64,000 nt of DNA from positions 62,001 through 126,000 of the forward strand of contig NZ_JACJPL010000028.1 of the NCBI RefSeq assembly GCF_014696065.1. The letters are read 5' to 3'. This document shows, one piece after another, positions 16,773-26,904 of the stretch (positions are counted from its first letter, which is position 1; every line of letters starts with the position of its first letter). The position numbers were made by a program, and so were the translations under genes. This DNA is from Leptolyngbya sp. FACHB-261 (GTDB lineage Bacteria; Cyanobacteriota; Cyanobacteriia; FACHB-261). The notes beneath the pieces are model-generated. The model had not been told where the DNA came from. It made no database searches and saw only the letters and a program-made list of their open reading frames with translations.

Positions 16773-17501
16773 CTACAGGGCTTTGCACACACTGATTTGT
16801 CGCTTGGCTCGCAAGATAGCGCCTTCTTTTTCCAATTTGCTTAGCGCTCGCGAAAAGGTTTCAGGGCTGAGACCGAGTTCACCTGCGATTATTCTGAAAG
16901 GTCGGTCCAGATAAACGTTTCCTGTTTCAGAAGGCTGGGCACAATTGCGCAGATATTGTAGGACGCGCTCTTTAGCCGAGCTAATTTCTCGCAACTCCAG
17001 GTGGGCCTGTAGAAACTGAACATGTTCAACCAGACCCTGCAACAAGTTTTGAGTTAGCCCAGGACGGCTCTGTAGAAACGATTTGGGATAGACCAGTACG
17101 CGAGAGGCAACCTCAGCAACGGCTGCATAGGCATAAACCTCAGAAAGGAGGGAAGCTTCAGCAAAACTGTGGCCTGCCCGCGCTATTTGTGAGGTGACCA
17201 TTTTCCCCTCACTGGTGTAGCTAACCAGCTTGAGCCGACCCGTTTGCACGACAAAAAAAGCTAAAACTGGATCACCCGGTTGAAATAGAAACTGCCCTGG
17301 AGCGAGATCCTGATAGGTTAGCGTTGGCAGTAAATTTGGGGGGCACTGATTGTAGTTCGACCGCTCAGCTGTTGGAAAGCTGAATCTATCTAGATCAGGT
17401 TGATTGAGCGAGATAAACTCGAGCGTCTGATTTGAACCTAAGGGTGGAGAGGTTGGCCTGAGCGCTTGAGTGTTAAAGCTGGCCGAATAAATACTAACCA
17501 T
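16773..17501 (-). CDS. Crp/Fnr family transcriptional regulator
   Basis: This 242-residue regulator has a cyclic-nucleotide-binding-like beta-barrel (about residues 45-150, LAPGQFLFQPGDPVLAFFVV and GHSFAEASLL) and a C-terminal Crp-type winged helix (IIAGELGLSPETFSRALSKL). I placed the start at 17501 because ATAGGAG is 8 bp away; an in-frame ATG at 17540 would add 13 residues without a ribosome binding site. Effector residues for cAMP are not clearly conserved, so it may sense something else. The hairpin at 16658 follows it. Confidence 0.85.
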   Translation of the reverse strand: MVSIYSASFNTQALRPTSPPLGSNQTLEFISLNQPDLDRFSFPTAERSNYNQCPPNLLPTLTYQDLAPGQFLFQPGDPVLAFFVVQTGRLKLVSYTSEGKMVTSQIARAGHSFAEASLLSEVYAYAAVAEVASRVLVYPKSFLQSRPGLTQNLLQGLVEHVQFLQAHLELREISSAKERVLQYLRNCAQPSETGNVYLDRPFRIIAGELGLSPETFSRALSKLEKEGAILRAKRQISVCKAL

Positions 17502-17593
17502 TTCGTCTTCTCCTATTAACTGGTTGTAGGGTATCGTCAAGAATTACTAAGAAGATCTAGACATGAATCCTTTGCAAGCAAAGTTTTCTTTCC

Positions 17594-18148
17594 CTAAAAA
17601 TTGCCCAATCGGCCCGACGCCACGATTGCTGCTAACAGCCCTGTTCTGTCCCAGTTGCTATTGTGACGAACACCATTAATGAAGAATGCAGGTGTTTGAG
17701 TAACGCCACTGCGGGTTCCACTCTCGAAGTCTTCTTGAACTCGCTCGTCATGAATGTGGTCTGCCAACTCGCGTAAGACCTGAGTCACGTTCAAGCCGAG
17801 GTTAATGACATACTCCACTAGATAACCGTTACCTAGAGCGTGCTGATGATTGAATAGGATGTCATGCATTTCCCAAAACTTGCCTTGAGCAGCAGCAGCC
17901 TCTGCAACTTCAGCTGCCTTCTGAGCTTGAGTATGCAGTTGAGGCTGAGGGAAATGACGGAATACAAAACACAGCTGACCCGTAAGTTGGCGTTGAATTT
18001 CCTGCACAATGACATGAGCTCGACCGCAGTTAGGAGACTGATAATCTCCATACTCCACTAAGGTTACAACAGCCTCCTTCGAGCCTTGTCTGTGGTCACG
18101 CTCCCCTACTGGAAGAATCAGTCTATCCATATCTACCGCTTGACTCAT
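17594..18148 (-). CDS. DsbA-like thioredoxin-fold protein with a SPNC motif
   Basis: This 184-residue DsbA/FrnE-like protein has LVEYGDYQSPNCGRAH in the place of the usual CxxC site. Ser38 replaces the first cysteine, leaving only Cys41. The cis-Pro element is present as TQTPAFFING. Known family members are disulfide oxidoreductases or antiporter-fused domains; with one cysteine it may work only as a glutathione- or mixed-disulfide-type protein. No signal peptide is visible, so it is probably cytoplasmic. It is transcribed toward the Crp/Fnr gene. Confidence 0.8.
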   Translation of the reverse strand: MSQAVDMDRLILPVGERDHRQGSKEAVVTLVEYGDYQSPNCGRAHVIVQEIQRQLTGQLCFVFRHFPQPQLHTQAQKAAEVAEAAAAQGKFWEMHDILFNHQHALGNGYLVEYVINLGLNVTQVLRELADHIHDERVQEDFESGTRSGVTQTPAFFINGVRHNSNWDRTGLLAAIVASGRLGNF

Positions 18149-18526
18149 GAGTTTCTCAGAGGCGTGTCTTGCGAATGGATGGGCGTTTCTACTTGAGGTC
18201 CATGAACAAGAGTATCGAGCTTGTAGGCTTTAACCACACTGCTCCTCAGTCATGAGTTTCAGCAGTCCCAGAACTTAGGGAAGTTGTTAGCTCTAGAGAC
18301 AGGAAAAATCCTTATCCTTTGGCTAGGTCACATTGAGCCAAGTCATGCCTATCTAGATTGTGTTGGTCAAATATGTGTTGACCAAATGCATGTTGGCCAA
18401 ACATGTGTTGGCCCAAGTTATGTTGGCCTAGCTTTGTGTTTGCCTGGACCGAACCTATGGGCCGAACATAGCCTAGTTAGCTGGCAACCTTTCTAGCCAG
18501 GATATCGTAACTAGGCTTCCCCAAAC
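18149..18526. other. Intergenic region with 15-bp array
   Basis: This is a 378-bp spacer between two minus-strand genes. Its main content is the 15-bp tandem array at 18361-18435. I see no ORF or terminator that I would call. Confidence 0.5.
18361..18435. repeat. 15-bp tandem repeat, five units, palindromic core
   Basis: Five units beginning TGTTG start at 18361, 18376, 18391, 18406 and 18421. The core of each is near TTGGCCAA, a perfect palindrome in unit 3. Other units are TTGGTCAA, TTGACCAA, TTGGCCCA and TTGGCCTA. No spacers, so not CRISPR. It may bind a protein or simply be a minisatellite. Confidence 0.7.
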
Positions 18527-19159
18527 TTACCCTAGACGCGCAAGGCCTCGTTTGAGTGCTACTACCACGGCTTGTGTCCGGTCGCTGACTCCCAGTTTGA
18601 CCAAAATATTGTTGATATGAAACTTGACTGTGCCACTGGTAATTGCCAGAGCAGTAGCGATTTCCTGGCTGCTTTTACCGGCCACCAAGTGCTGGAGCAC
18701 TTCTAGCTCCCGCTCTGTAAGTTCTAGGCCACCAATCCGTTCGGTCAGCTTGACTGCTACGGTTGAGGCAATGTGCTTTTGCCCACTATGCACAGCACGA
18801 ATGGCATCAAATAGTTCTTGGCAAGGGGCATCTTTAAGCAAATAGCCGCGCGCACCCGCCCTCAAACCCCGATAGATGTCCTCGTCCCCGTCATAGGTCG
18901 TCAGAACAATGATCCGAGCCTCAGGAAATTCGGCTCGGATCGCAGCAACGGCATCCGCTCCCTCCATGCGTGGCATGCGCAAGTCCATGAGTGTTACGTC
19001 TGGTTGATGCTGACGGAATAGAGCAATGGCCTCCTGCCCGTCTCCGGCCTGAGCAATGATTGTCATATCAGCTTCGCGCTCCAACAGCGCGGATAGACCC
19101 TCGCGCACGGGTGGATGATCATCCACAATCAGAATCCGAATGGCGCTGGCACTACTCAT
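18527..19159 (-). CDS. NarL/FixJ family response regulator
   Basis: This 210-residue regulator has a receiver domain (about residues 8-122). Acidic pocket DDH, phospho-Asp in TLMDLRMP, Thr in VLTTYDGD and Lys in LKDAP are all present. A C-terminal LuxR-type helix-turn-helix follows (GLELTERELEVLQHLVAGKSS, then IATALAITSGTVKFHINNIL). It follows the multi-GAF kinase gene with 24 bp between, so the two form one operon and most likely one pair. Confidence 0.92.
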   Translation of the reverse strand: MSSASAIRILIVDDHPPVREGLSALLEREADMTIIAQAGDGQEAIALFRQHQPDVTLMDLRMPRMEGADAVAAIRAEFPEARIIVLTTYDGDEDIYRGLRAGARGYLLKDAPCQELFDAIRAVHSGQKHIASTVAVKLTERIGGLELTERELEVLQHLVAGKSSQEIATALAITSGTVKFHINNILVKLGVSDRTQAVVVALKRGLARLG

Positions 19160-19183
19160 GACCTTCCCCTGCTCCTGCTGTAC

Positions 19184-22100
19184 CTAGACCGCAACCACCA
19201 CCACCACTTGCGTTCCCTCTCCTGGCGAACTGACGATAGTCAAACCTCCGCTGATTCGCTCGGCCCGCTCCTGCATACTGATCAACCCAAAGGAATCACG
19301 CTCTCTGGGCAGTGAGAGATCCAACCCCTTACCATTGTCTCGAACACAAAGACGGACTTCGTGGCCGCTAAAGCTCAACTCCAAATCGAGTCTGGTGGCT
19401 TCAGCATGTTTGAGAACATTGGTCGTAGCCTCTTGAGCGATGCGCAACAGCTCGCTTTCCAAATCAGGGGGCAAGGGACGCGGGGTGCCCTGAACTTGAA
19501 ACTCAGCGCTGATTTGTGTACCTGCGGTTTTCTGGTGAAGATAGCGTTGAAGCGCATCGGTGAGATTATGGTCCTCTAGCCCTCCTGGCCTTAGGGCGCG
19601 GACTGAGCGGCGGGCTTCAGCCAAGCCAGCACGGGCAAACTTGCTAGCCCGAACAATATGAGTCTGGGCTGCCTGAGGCTGCTCCTGCACGATCCGATTG
19701 GCGGCCTCCAGTTGCAGAATGATGCTGGTTAGGGCTTGGGCTAGGGTGTCGTGGATCTCACGCGCCATGCGGTTGCGTTCTTCTTGCAGCGTTGCTTGCT
19801 GGGCTGCCTGTTTTGCCCTATCAGCCAGCCGCGTCAATTGAATCGCTAGAGCTGCTTGGTGGGCCAATGCATAGATCAGTTCCAGTTCTTCAGGCTTGAG
19901 CGCTGTCTTCTGCTCAAAAGCGAGGCCAAGCATACCAACCGGCTGCTCGCCAGCCATCAGAGCCAGAGCCGCTGCCTCATCATCCCCCACGCGACGATGC
20001 CACTCCAGCGTGCCAGGCCAGGCCGGGCCGTCAAAATCGTGGACATTGACCTGGTAGATCTGTCGGGTCTGGCACATGGCACTGAAGGCAGGGGTAATAT
20101 CTGCCGAAAATGGGGATTGGAACAAGCCCGGCTCGTCCGCAACTGCGCCTAAATGAACCCGTCCAGCATTCACCGATAGATGCAGTTCGAGCGTATTGGC
20201 AGTGGCATTGAAGAGAAAGACATAACCTCGGCTGGCTCCAGCTTGCTGCGTGATTTCGAGCAGGACGTGACCGAGGAACGAATCCAAATCGGAGTCCTCT
20301 GCCAACTGATTCAAACTGCGCTTGAGGGCTTCGTTTGCTTTTGCCAGTTCTGCTGAACGTTCTTCAGCGGCTCTGGCACGTTCTTCAATGAGTCGCTCAA
20401 CTAACTGTTTGCGGTGTAAAGCAGCCCCAATACTGTCGGCAGCAGCCGTGAGCACATCGATTTCTTGCTGAGTCCAATGGCGAGGGTTTACACAGTCATC
20501 AAAGCCAACACAACCGAGATAATGTCCTTCAATAAAGATAGGAACCACGCCAGTCGATTTAATTTCAAGCAACTCAAATTGGGCTCGGGTCACCTCTGGC
20601 AAGTCATCCACAACTCGCCAGATGGAGCGACCGGCATAAAGGGGCTGGATCAAGACCTGAAACTTCTCGTTGTCCATCACCGACATACCGACGGAGGCAT
20701 GAGCGGAGCAACCTTCTGCAACCCATTCATAGGCGACACAATGTTGTCGTTTTTGGCTGAACGGATCTTGTCGTTCAAGGATCAGTGACACACGACTGAT
20801 GTTGGCAACTTCTCCAACTGCCCGGAGAGCTGCTGGAATGGCTGTGTCCACATCCTCCGTTTCCAGCAGGTCTTTGGTAATTTGAGCCACAACAGAAAGT
20901 AGACAATCCCGTTGCTGCAAAGCCTCATTGGCTTTTGTCAGTTCTGCCGCCCGTTCTTGGGCCGCTTTTTCTTGCTCCCGAGCAATTGCGGCTTGTTTAG
21001 CCCGCTCAGAAAGACGGGCCAACTGTAAGGCCAAGGCCAATTGTTTGGCTAGTGCCTCGGCTAAAACAATCTCGCTCGCTGTGTAGGGTGACGTTGCCTT
21101 ACGGCAGATCACCAGGGCCCCTTCGGCAACTCCATCTACAACCAGAGGGATGTTCAGTTCAGCTTCCCAGCCATGTTCGCGTTTAAACTCATCAAAGGCT
21201 GAAACTGAAGTTCCTTGCTCGTGATCTACAATGCTGGCTCGGTTGCGCTCTCGAATTGCACTTCCCAAATAGTCTGAAGGCACTTCAACCCCAGCAGCCA
21301 GTTTTCGGATCAGCGCAAACTTATCAGGATCGATGGCCTCTAACTCGTGAGGCAGGAAGACCCGACCATCAAGACACCAATAGCGCAGGAAAATCCAGTT
21401 GCCACCAGGCTGGTCGTAGAAGGCACAGCTTTGCCCACCAAAGCAGCGTGCCACCACCTTCAGAACCGGCGGCACAAACTCGTCAAGGTCATCAACAACG
21501 GCAAGAGCGTCGATAGTAGATTGCAAGGCATCATTTGCCTTCGCCAGTTCTGCGGCACGTTCTTGAGCGGCTTTTTCCCGTTCTAATAAGACTTGATGCT
21601 CGGCTTCTTCCCGAGCCTGCTGGATCCGTTTGCGTTGGATGGCGCTGCCAATGCAATCTGCCGCGATTTTTAATACGGCAAATTCAGACGGATTTCGCCG
21701 TTTTGCCTCACGGCAGTCGTCAAAGCCAACGACTCCCCAAAACTTGGTTTCTACAAAAATAGGAACAACGTGAAGTGATTTTATCCCAACTGCGGCTTGC
21801 ACACTGCGAAATGGCTCGGGCATTTCTTCAAGCAAACAGCTGAAGCTCTGTCCCTGACAAAAAAGTTCGTACCATTCTTCAATTCCTTCGTAGCTCCCTT
21901 GGGCTGCCTCAGGGTGAGTAATTTGGCGTATGGTATGAGCGGAATCCCATTCGTACAAAATCCTCCACCATATTGAGGATGGATCAGATGGATGAGCAAA
22001 ATTCTCGATCACTGCGACGCGATCGGTATCCAAGCTTTCCCCAATGATGCGTAGCGCAGTGTTAACTGCATCATCAAAGTTTTCTACCGTTAATAACGCA

Positions 22101-25100
22101 TCCGCAGCTGTCGCTGTCGCCTCTAAGAGCCGATCGCGCTGTCTCAATTCTTCATTCGCTTTTGCCAGTTTCGCGGCCTGTTCTTGAGCTGCCTTTTCCT
22201 GTTCTCGGGCAATGGCAGCTTGCTTGGCTTCCTCTGCTAGTCGGGTGAGCTGAATAGCTAACGCAACTTGGTTCGACAAGGCAATGACCAGTTCGCATTC
22301 TTCCTGCGAAAAGACTCGTTGCTCACGAAAGCCTAGCCCCAAGAAGCCAACACTGCAATCGCCTGCCTTGAGCACCAGCGCGGCTACTTGTTTGCGTCCC
22401 TCCCGCAGATGCCACTCAACGCAATCTGGCCACATGGTTGCTTGTAATTCAGGATCCATGGTGACCATATCGAGAGTTAAGAAGAGGTTTTGCTCCTCCA
22501 TCAGACGAAAGGCAGGCGTGATATCTACCGAGAAGGCAGCAGAAAAAATTTCAGGCTCAGTGGGTGTGCCCTGCTCGCTCAACTCCCCGTCAATGACCCG
22601 AGCAATTAGCTCCAACATCCGGTCCGGGTGCAGCACATATAGGTAAGCAAGATCAGCTTGTAGGGTAGCTGCAATTTCAAGCAGGACTTGCTTCAAGAAG
22701 CGGCTCAAATCCCCCTCGTGGGTGAGCCAGGAGAGGCTACGACGTAGGGTTGCATTAGCTCTCGCTAATTCACTGACCCGTTGTTGAGCGGCTTTTTCCT
22801 GCTCTCGAGCAATGGCAGCTTGCTTGGCCTCTTCTGCTAGCCGGGTGAGTTGCACCGCTAAGCTCGCTTGATGGACTAATGCCTGAGCCAGCTCAATTTG
22901 TTGGGCAGTAACTTGGTGCTCACGGGGAAGGCGAATAATCAACGCGCCGATACAAGTATCCCCCAACACCATAGGAACGTTGATTTCTTTGTACAAACCA
23001 ACTGCTGCGATCCACTCGCAGTGTTTTGTAAAGGAATTCGTGCTGTGATCTTCGTAAATTAGACATTCCTTGCGCTGTTGCAGGGATTCAACTCCCATTA
23101 GCTCAGGCGGCACTCTGAAGCCCGTCAAGCCTGGATGGGTTGGGAAAACCTGGGATATTTCTTCACGGTCAAGGGTTTGCCCCTGCCGACTCATCAGACC
23201 AATGTGGGCGATGTCTCCCTCTGGGTGATACCAGTATTCAGTGATAGGGGCTTGGAATTGGTTGGCAATCACCCCCAGGACATGCCCCAAAAACTTGTCT
23301 AAATCCGGTTCCTTCGCCAGCACATCCAGCGACTGCTTGAGTGCATCCTTAGCTTTGGTTAACTCTGCTGTGCGCTCTTGCTCAGCCTGCAGGAGAGCTT
23401 GTTGAGTTCGGCGCAGTTCAGTGACATCGATCTGTGCGCCCCAGACATCAACAACATAGCCATCCTTGATGTTAGCGACAATGTTATTTAAGAAGTAGCG
23501 TTGCTGCCCTTGGGCATCAATTTCTTCCGTTTCTACATTGCGAACACGATAGTTATTTTCCAGAACAGTTCGAATAAACTTCCTGTTCTTTTCTGAGTCC
23601 TCCACATGAAAATCGGCGATTTCCAGGCCGGTTAAATCTTCAGGATTCTCAACCCCGTACATTGCAGCAAAAGCAGAATTAACTTCCTCAAGACGAAGAT
23701 TTTGACAGAACAACTTAAATTGTTCTTCGATTGGCAAGTTGACTGGGAATGGCGGATCCAATTTTGCGTAATGGAATCCTTCGCTACTTAATTCGAACAG
23801 GGTCCGATAGCGCTCTTCCGATTCAGCGAGCTGATCAAGGGCTTGTGGGAGATGAGTATTGACCTGCTCTAATTCAGCCGCACGATCCTGGGCCGCTTTT
23901 TCCTGCACTTTAATCAGGGCAGTCTGCTTTGCTTCCTCCGCTAACCGAGTAAGCTCTAGTGCTAGCGTGGCTTGATGAGCTAGTGCTTGAACCAGTTCTA
24001 TCTTCTCCGGGTTCGGCTCTAGCCATTCTCTAAAACACGGAGCCATAAACCCAATTACCTGACCACCTACTACAAGCGGCACAGCAACCACTGTTTCGTG
24101 CCCCATTTCTCGATGAAACGAGGGCGCTTGCGGAAAGCTATTGGGATCAGTCGCAGCCATCTCATGTGTCACAATCCAACCGGATTGAATTGCATTCCAA
24201 CTTGGGCTAAGGTCTGCCGGTATGACTTCCCGAAAGGTTTCTAAACGTGGATCAGTGGCGATATCTACGATCTGACCATGCAGATAAATAGCTTTCATCG
24301 AAAGCGTATGGGTTGCTTTGTCATACGAGAACAAAGCATTAGAACAGGCTCCAATTTGCTCTGCGGCTTCGGTTAGCACATGTCCTAGAAATGCCTGCAA
24401 TTCCGGCTGTTCGGAAAGCTTGCCAACCGCACGTTTCAAGACATTATTGGCTTTTGCCAGTTCCGCTGCCCGTTCTTGAGCCGCTCGTTCTCGTTTCTTG
24501 AGGATGGCAGCTTGCTTAGCTTCCTCCGCAAGCCGAGTTAACTGGATAGCTAGGGTAGCCTGCTGCGCTAGAGATTGAAACAGTTCCATCTGCTGCTCGG
24601 CCACCTGTTCCTGTTCTCGGAACGCCAGACCGATATGACCGATAGGTTGCTCGTTGAGCCGTAGGGCGAAGGCAACAATGCTCTGGTGTCCCTGCTCTTG
24701 GTGGAAGGCTAGTGTGCCAGGCCAGAATAGATGTGCTTCCTCAACCAGATTGAAGAACCTGGGTTGTCGCGACTGCAGCAAGATCTCAAAGAATGGGCTA
24801 GCGTCCACCGAGACTTCTGGGGGAAAGGGTTGAATTTCGAGCCGCCCTTCCAAAACCGTAGCCACTGTCGAGAGAGTGTTACGCTCCGGCTGCAAGACGG
24901 TGAAATGTCCAGCGGCGGCACCCAGTTGCTGAGCTGCCTCTAGAATCACATACCCCAGAAATGCCTTGAGATCCGATTCATGCGCCAACCTGTCGCCTGT
25001 TCGGCGGAGCGCTTCATTGGCCTTGGCAAACTGACGCTCCTGAACCTGAGCCGCTTTTACCTGCCCCCGTAGTGACTGCTCAATCTGCTGCTGTTGGGCA

Positions 25101-25222
25101 AGCGCTGCCCGCAATGTCTCAATTTCAGCCTGGGCACAGCGTAGTTCTGTTGTTATCCGGTCGCCTGAGTCAGACTCCGTTGACATTGCCTGATTAGCAT
25201 TGGTTGCTTGTGCTTCAGGCAT
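19184..25222 (-). CDS. Very long hybrid sensor: eight GAF-like domains, PAS, NarL-type histidine kinase
   Basis: This 2012-residue protein, close to 230 kDa, has eight GAF-like domains at approximate residues 85-230, 285-425, 640-800, 840-1010, 1060-1220, 1270-1420, 1470-1620 and 1650-1800. A PAS domain lies near 470-610 (SEERYRTLFELSSEGFHYAK). A HisKA_3 domain follows near 1810 (MAREIHDTLAQALTSI, with His), then an HATPase near 1920-2012 (RDNGKGLDLS). Domains are linked by nearly identical helices of EEAKQAAIAREQEKAAQERA type. No membrane segment is visible, so it is soluble. GGGAGG before ATG supports this start. The paired regulator is immediately downstream. The ligand is unknown; no clear bilin-binding Cys-His was found. 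Confidence 0.9.
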   Translation of the reverse strand: MPEAQATNANQAMSTESDSGDRITTELRCAQAEIETLRAALAQQQQIEQSLRGQVKAAQVQERQFAKANEALRRTGDRLAHESDLKAFLGYVILEAAQQLGAAAGHFTVLQPERNTLSTVATVLEGRLEIQPFPPEVSVDASPFFEILLQSRQPRFFNLVEEAHLFWPGTLAFHQEQGHQSIVAFALRLNEQPIGHIGLAFREQEQVAEQQMELFQSLAQQATLAIQLTRLAEEAKQAAILKKRERAAQERAAELAKANNVLKRAVGKLSEQPELQAFLGHVLTEAAEQIGACSNALFSYDKATHTLSMKAIYLHGQIVDIATDPRLETFREVIPADLSPSWNAIQSGWIVTHEMAATDPNSFPQAPSFHREMGHETVVAVPLVVGGQVIGFMAPCFREWLEPNPEKIELVQALAHQATLALELTRLAEEAKQTALIKVQEKAAQDRAAELEQVNTHLPQALDQLAESEERYRTLFELSSEGFHYAKLDPPFPVNLPIEEQFKLFCQNLRLEEVNSAFAAMYGVENPEDLTGLEIADFHVEDSEKNRKFIRTVLENNYRVRNVETEEIDAQGQQRYFLNNIVANIKDGYVVDVWGAQIDVTELRRTQQALLQAEQERTAELTKAKDALKQSLDVLAKEPDLDKFLGHVLGVIANQFQAPITEYWYHPEGDIAHIGLMSRQGQTLDREEISQVFPTHPGLTGFRVPPELMGVESLQQRKECLIYEDHSTNSFTKHCEWIAAVGLYKEINVPMVLGDTCIGALIIRLPREHQVTAQQIELAQALVHQASLAVQLTRLAEEAKQAAIAREQEKAAQQRVSELARANATLRRSLSWLTHEGDLSRFLKQVLLEIAATLQADLAYLYVLHPDRMLELIARVIDGELSEQGTPTEPEIFSAAFSVDITPAFRLMEEQNLFLTLDMVTMDPELQATMWPDCVEWHLREGRKQVAALVLKAGDCSVGFLGLGFREQRVFSQEECELVIALSNQVALAIQLTRLAEEAKQAAIAREQEKAAQEQAAKLAKANEELRQRDRLLEATATAADALLTVENFDDAVNTALRIIGESLDTDRVAVIENFAHPSDPSSIWWRILYEWDSAHTIRQITHPEAAQGSYEGIEEWYELFCQGQSFSCLLEEMPEPFRSVQAAVGIKSLHVVPIFVETKFWGVVGFDDCREAKRRNPSEFAVLKIAADCIGSAIQRKRIQQAREEAEHQVLLEREKAAQERAAELAKANDALQSTIDALAVVDDLDEFVPPVLKVVARCFGGQSCAFYDQPGGNWIFLRYWCLDGRVFLPHELEAIDPDKFALIRKLAAGVEVPSDYLGSAIRERNRASIVDHEQGTSVSAFDEFKREHGWEAELNIPLVVDGVAEGALVICRKATSPYTASEIVLAEALAKQLALALQLARLSERAKQAAIAREQEKAAQERAAELTKANEALQQRDCLLSVVAQITKDLLETEDVDTAIPAALRAVGEVANISRVSLILERQDPFSQKRQHCVAYEWVAEGCSAHASVGMSVMDNEKFQVLIQPLYAGRSIWRVVDDLPEVTRAQFELLEIKSTGVVPIFIEGHYLGCVGFDDCVNPRHWTQQEIDVLTAAADSIGAALHRKQLVERLIEERARAAEERSAELAKANEALKRSLNQLAEDSDLDSFLGHVLLEITQQAGASRGYVFLFNATANTLELHLSVNAGRVHLGAVADEPGLFQSPFSADITPAFSAMCQTRQIYQVNVHDFDGPAWPGTLEWHRRVGDDEAAALALMAGEQPVGMLGLAFEQKTALKPEELELIYALAHQAALAIQLTRLADRAKQAAQQATLQEERNRMAREIHDTLAQALTSIILQLEAANRIVQEQPQAAQTHIVRASKFARAGLAEARRSVRALRPGGLEDHNLTDALQRYLHQKTAGTQISAEFQVQGTPRPLPPDLESELLRIAQEATTNVLKHAEATRLDLELSFSGHEVRLCVRDNGKGLDLSLPRERDSFGLISMQERAERISGGLTIVSSPGEGTQVVVVVAV

Positions 25223-25766
25223 GATCGGCCTCCCGCAGGGCGTTAATTTCTGGAGTGTAGCCAGTCCTCCCTAACAGAAACGTTATCAGAGCTTAAGTCT
25301 AAAGTGTGTAGTTCCTTGCTACTATTCATGTCCTGGATCAACATTAACAACAGGTTAATTGATCCAAATCAAGATTCGAAGTTCTTCACTCAAAAATTAG
25401 CAGAATCAGTCATTCTGTCAGAAAACACTCACAGCCTAGCGTAAGAATCATGAAGGAATTTCAGGACCAAAATAAAGAAGCTTAAGTTGAACTTGAACAG
25501 GCTTATCAAGAATAAATGCAAGGTATTGCTACACGGGGACGGCTAGCTATTCCCTCAGCAGTGAAATAGCTAATCTGACCAGGCTGCTTGCCTAATACAC
25601 CACTGACAAAACCCATTTGCGCTTAAGAATCTCATAACAGCGGTGAAAATTTCGTCAATACTAATCGATGCCCCAACCCTATGGCGAGGGCATCGATTAG
25701 GCGAGAAAACCAGCTGGCTGCTTTGAATGACTGCTTTAAATTGCTGCTTGGAATTGCTACTTTGAA
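25223..25766. other. Intergenic region with one hairpin
   Basis: This 544-bp spacer lies between the kinase promoter side and the aldo/keto reductase end. The hairpin at 25661-25700 is the only clear structure. The promoter for the kinase-regulator operon should lie at 25223-25400, but I cannot pick it with confidence. Confidence 0.4.
25661..25700. terminator. 13-bp stem hairpin after the aldo/keto reductase gene
   Basis: CTAATCGATGCCC (25661-25673) and GGGCATCGATTAG (25688-25700) form a perfect 13-bp stem with a 14-nt loop. It sits about 65 bp past the stop of the minus-strand gene. No T-run follows, so termination is only possible. Confidence 0.45.
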
Positions 25767-26723
25767 CTAGGGATTCTCATGCAAAAATGCATCGATTTGC
25801 CGCAGCTCGTCTTCATTCAGGCGGAATTGAGCGGCGCCAATGATACCCTCAACTTGTTTGGCATTCCGCCCCCCTACAATTGCAGCGGTCACTGCTGGAT
25901 GGCGTAAGGTCCAGGCAATTGCAACTTCTCCTGGTGAGCGCTCATGCGATTGTCCGATTTGCCGCAGCAGCTCAACAAGCTTTAGGTTACGAGACAGGCG
26001 CGGCTCTTGAAATTCAGAACTGCCTTTGCGCCAATCGCCTTCCGCAAGATTGGCAACTCGTTCGGGTGTCATTGTGCCTGTGAGTAATCCGGATTGCATC
26101 GGGGAATAAACAATCACCCCAATGTTGTTCTCTTGACAATAGGGTAAAATTTCTTGCTCTATTTCGGGTTTAACTAGCGAGTAGGGTGGTTGTAGAGAGG
26201 TAACCGGAGCAATAGCTTGAGCGCGGCGCAATTGCTCGACGCTAAAATTTGAAACCCCAATGTGGCGGACTTTGCCTTCTTCCTTAAACTTTGCGAGTGT
26301 GCTCCAGCCTTCTTCAATTTCTGAGTCGGGGTTAGGCCAGTGAATTTGGTACAAGTCGATCGCCTCAACCTGAAGCCGTCGGAGACTCGCTTCCAATTCT
26401 CGTCGTATAGAATCTGTTTTCAAACTGCGACCAATTTCACGCTTCTCGTCCCAAATCATCGAGCATTTTGTGAAAATATAGGGACGCTGTGAGCGTTCTT
26501 TGAGCGCCTTCCCCACAATTTCCTCAGAATGTCCCAGTCCGTAGATGGCTGCTGTATCAATCCAGTTGACCCCCAGATCCAAAGCTCGCTGGATCGCAGT
26601 GATCGAGTCTTGATCTTCCTGCGGTCCCCAGCCGAATGCCCAATCGCCACCACCAATGGCCCAAGCTCCGTAGCCAATTGACGTAATTTGAAGGTCAGAG
26701 TTTCCTAACAGTTTTGTTTGCAT
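25767..26723 (-). CDS. Aldo/keto reductase
   Basis: This 318-residue AKR-superfamily enzyme is probably NADPH-dependent. It opens with KLLGNSDLQITSIGYGAWAIGG and has the catalytic tetrad region WIDTAAIYGLGHSE (Asp, Tyr), the Lys in YIFTKCSM and the His in YQIHWPN. Later blocks are IGVSNFSVEQLRRA and VYSPMQSGLL. It lacks a signal peptide. I placed the start at ATG 26723 by family comparison; 26747 would add eight residues. The neighbours give no pathway clue. Confidence 0.9.
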   Translation of the reverse strand: MQTKLLGNSDLQITSIGYGAWAIGGGDWAFGWGPQEDQDSITAIQRALDLGVNWIDTAAIYGLGHSEEIVGKALKERSQRPYIFTKCSMIWDEKREIGRSLKTDSIRRELEASLRRLQVEAIDLYQIHWPNPDSEIEEGWSTLAKFKEEGKVRHIGVSNFSVEQLRRAQAIAPVTSLQPPYSLVKPEIEQEILPYCQENNIGVIVYSPMQSGLLTGTMTPERVANLAEGDWRKGSSEFQEPRLSRNLKLVELLRQIGQSHERSPGEVAIAWTLRHPAVTAAIVGGRNAKQVEGIIGAAQFRLNEDELRQIDAFLHENP

Positions 26724-26904
26724 TGTAATTTGTCTTTGGTTTGGCATTTGGAAGAGAGTCAGTGCTTATATTAAGCTCAATCTTGAGCACCGATGACCTG
26801 TAAGCCATGACCTCAAACCCATTCGCCAAGAATCGCAACGCTAAGCACTCCAGCTATAACCGTAAGCGCAGCTTAATAAACTATCAAGCAGACCAATCAA
26901 GTGC

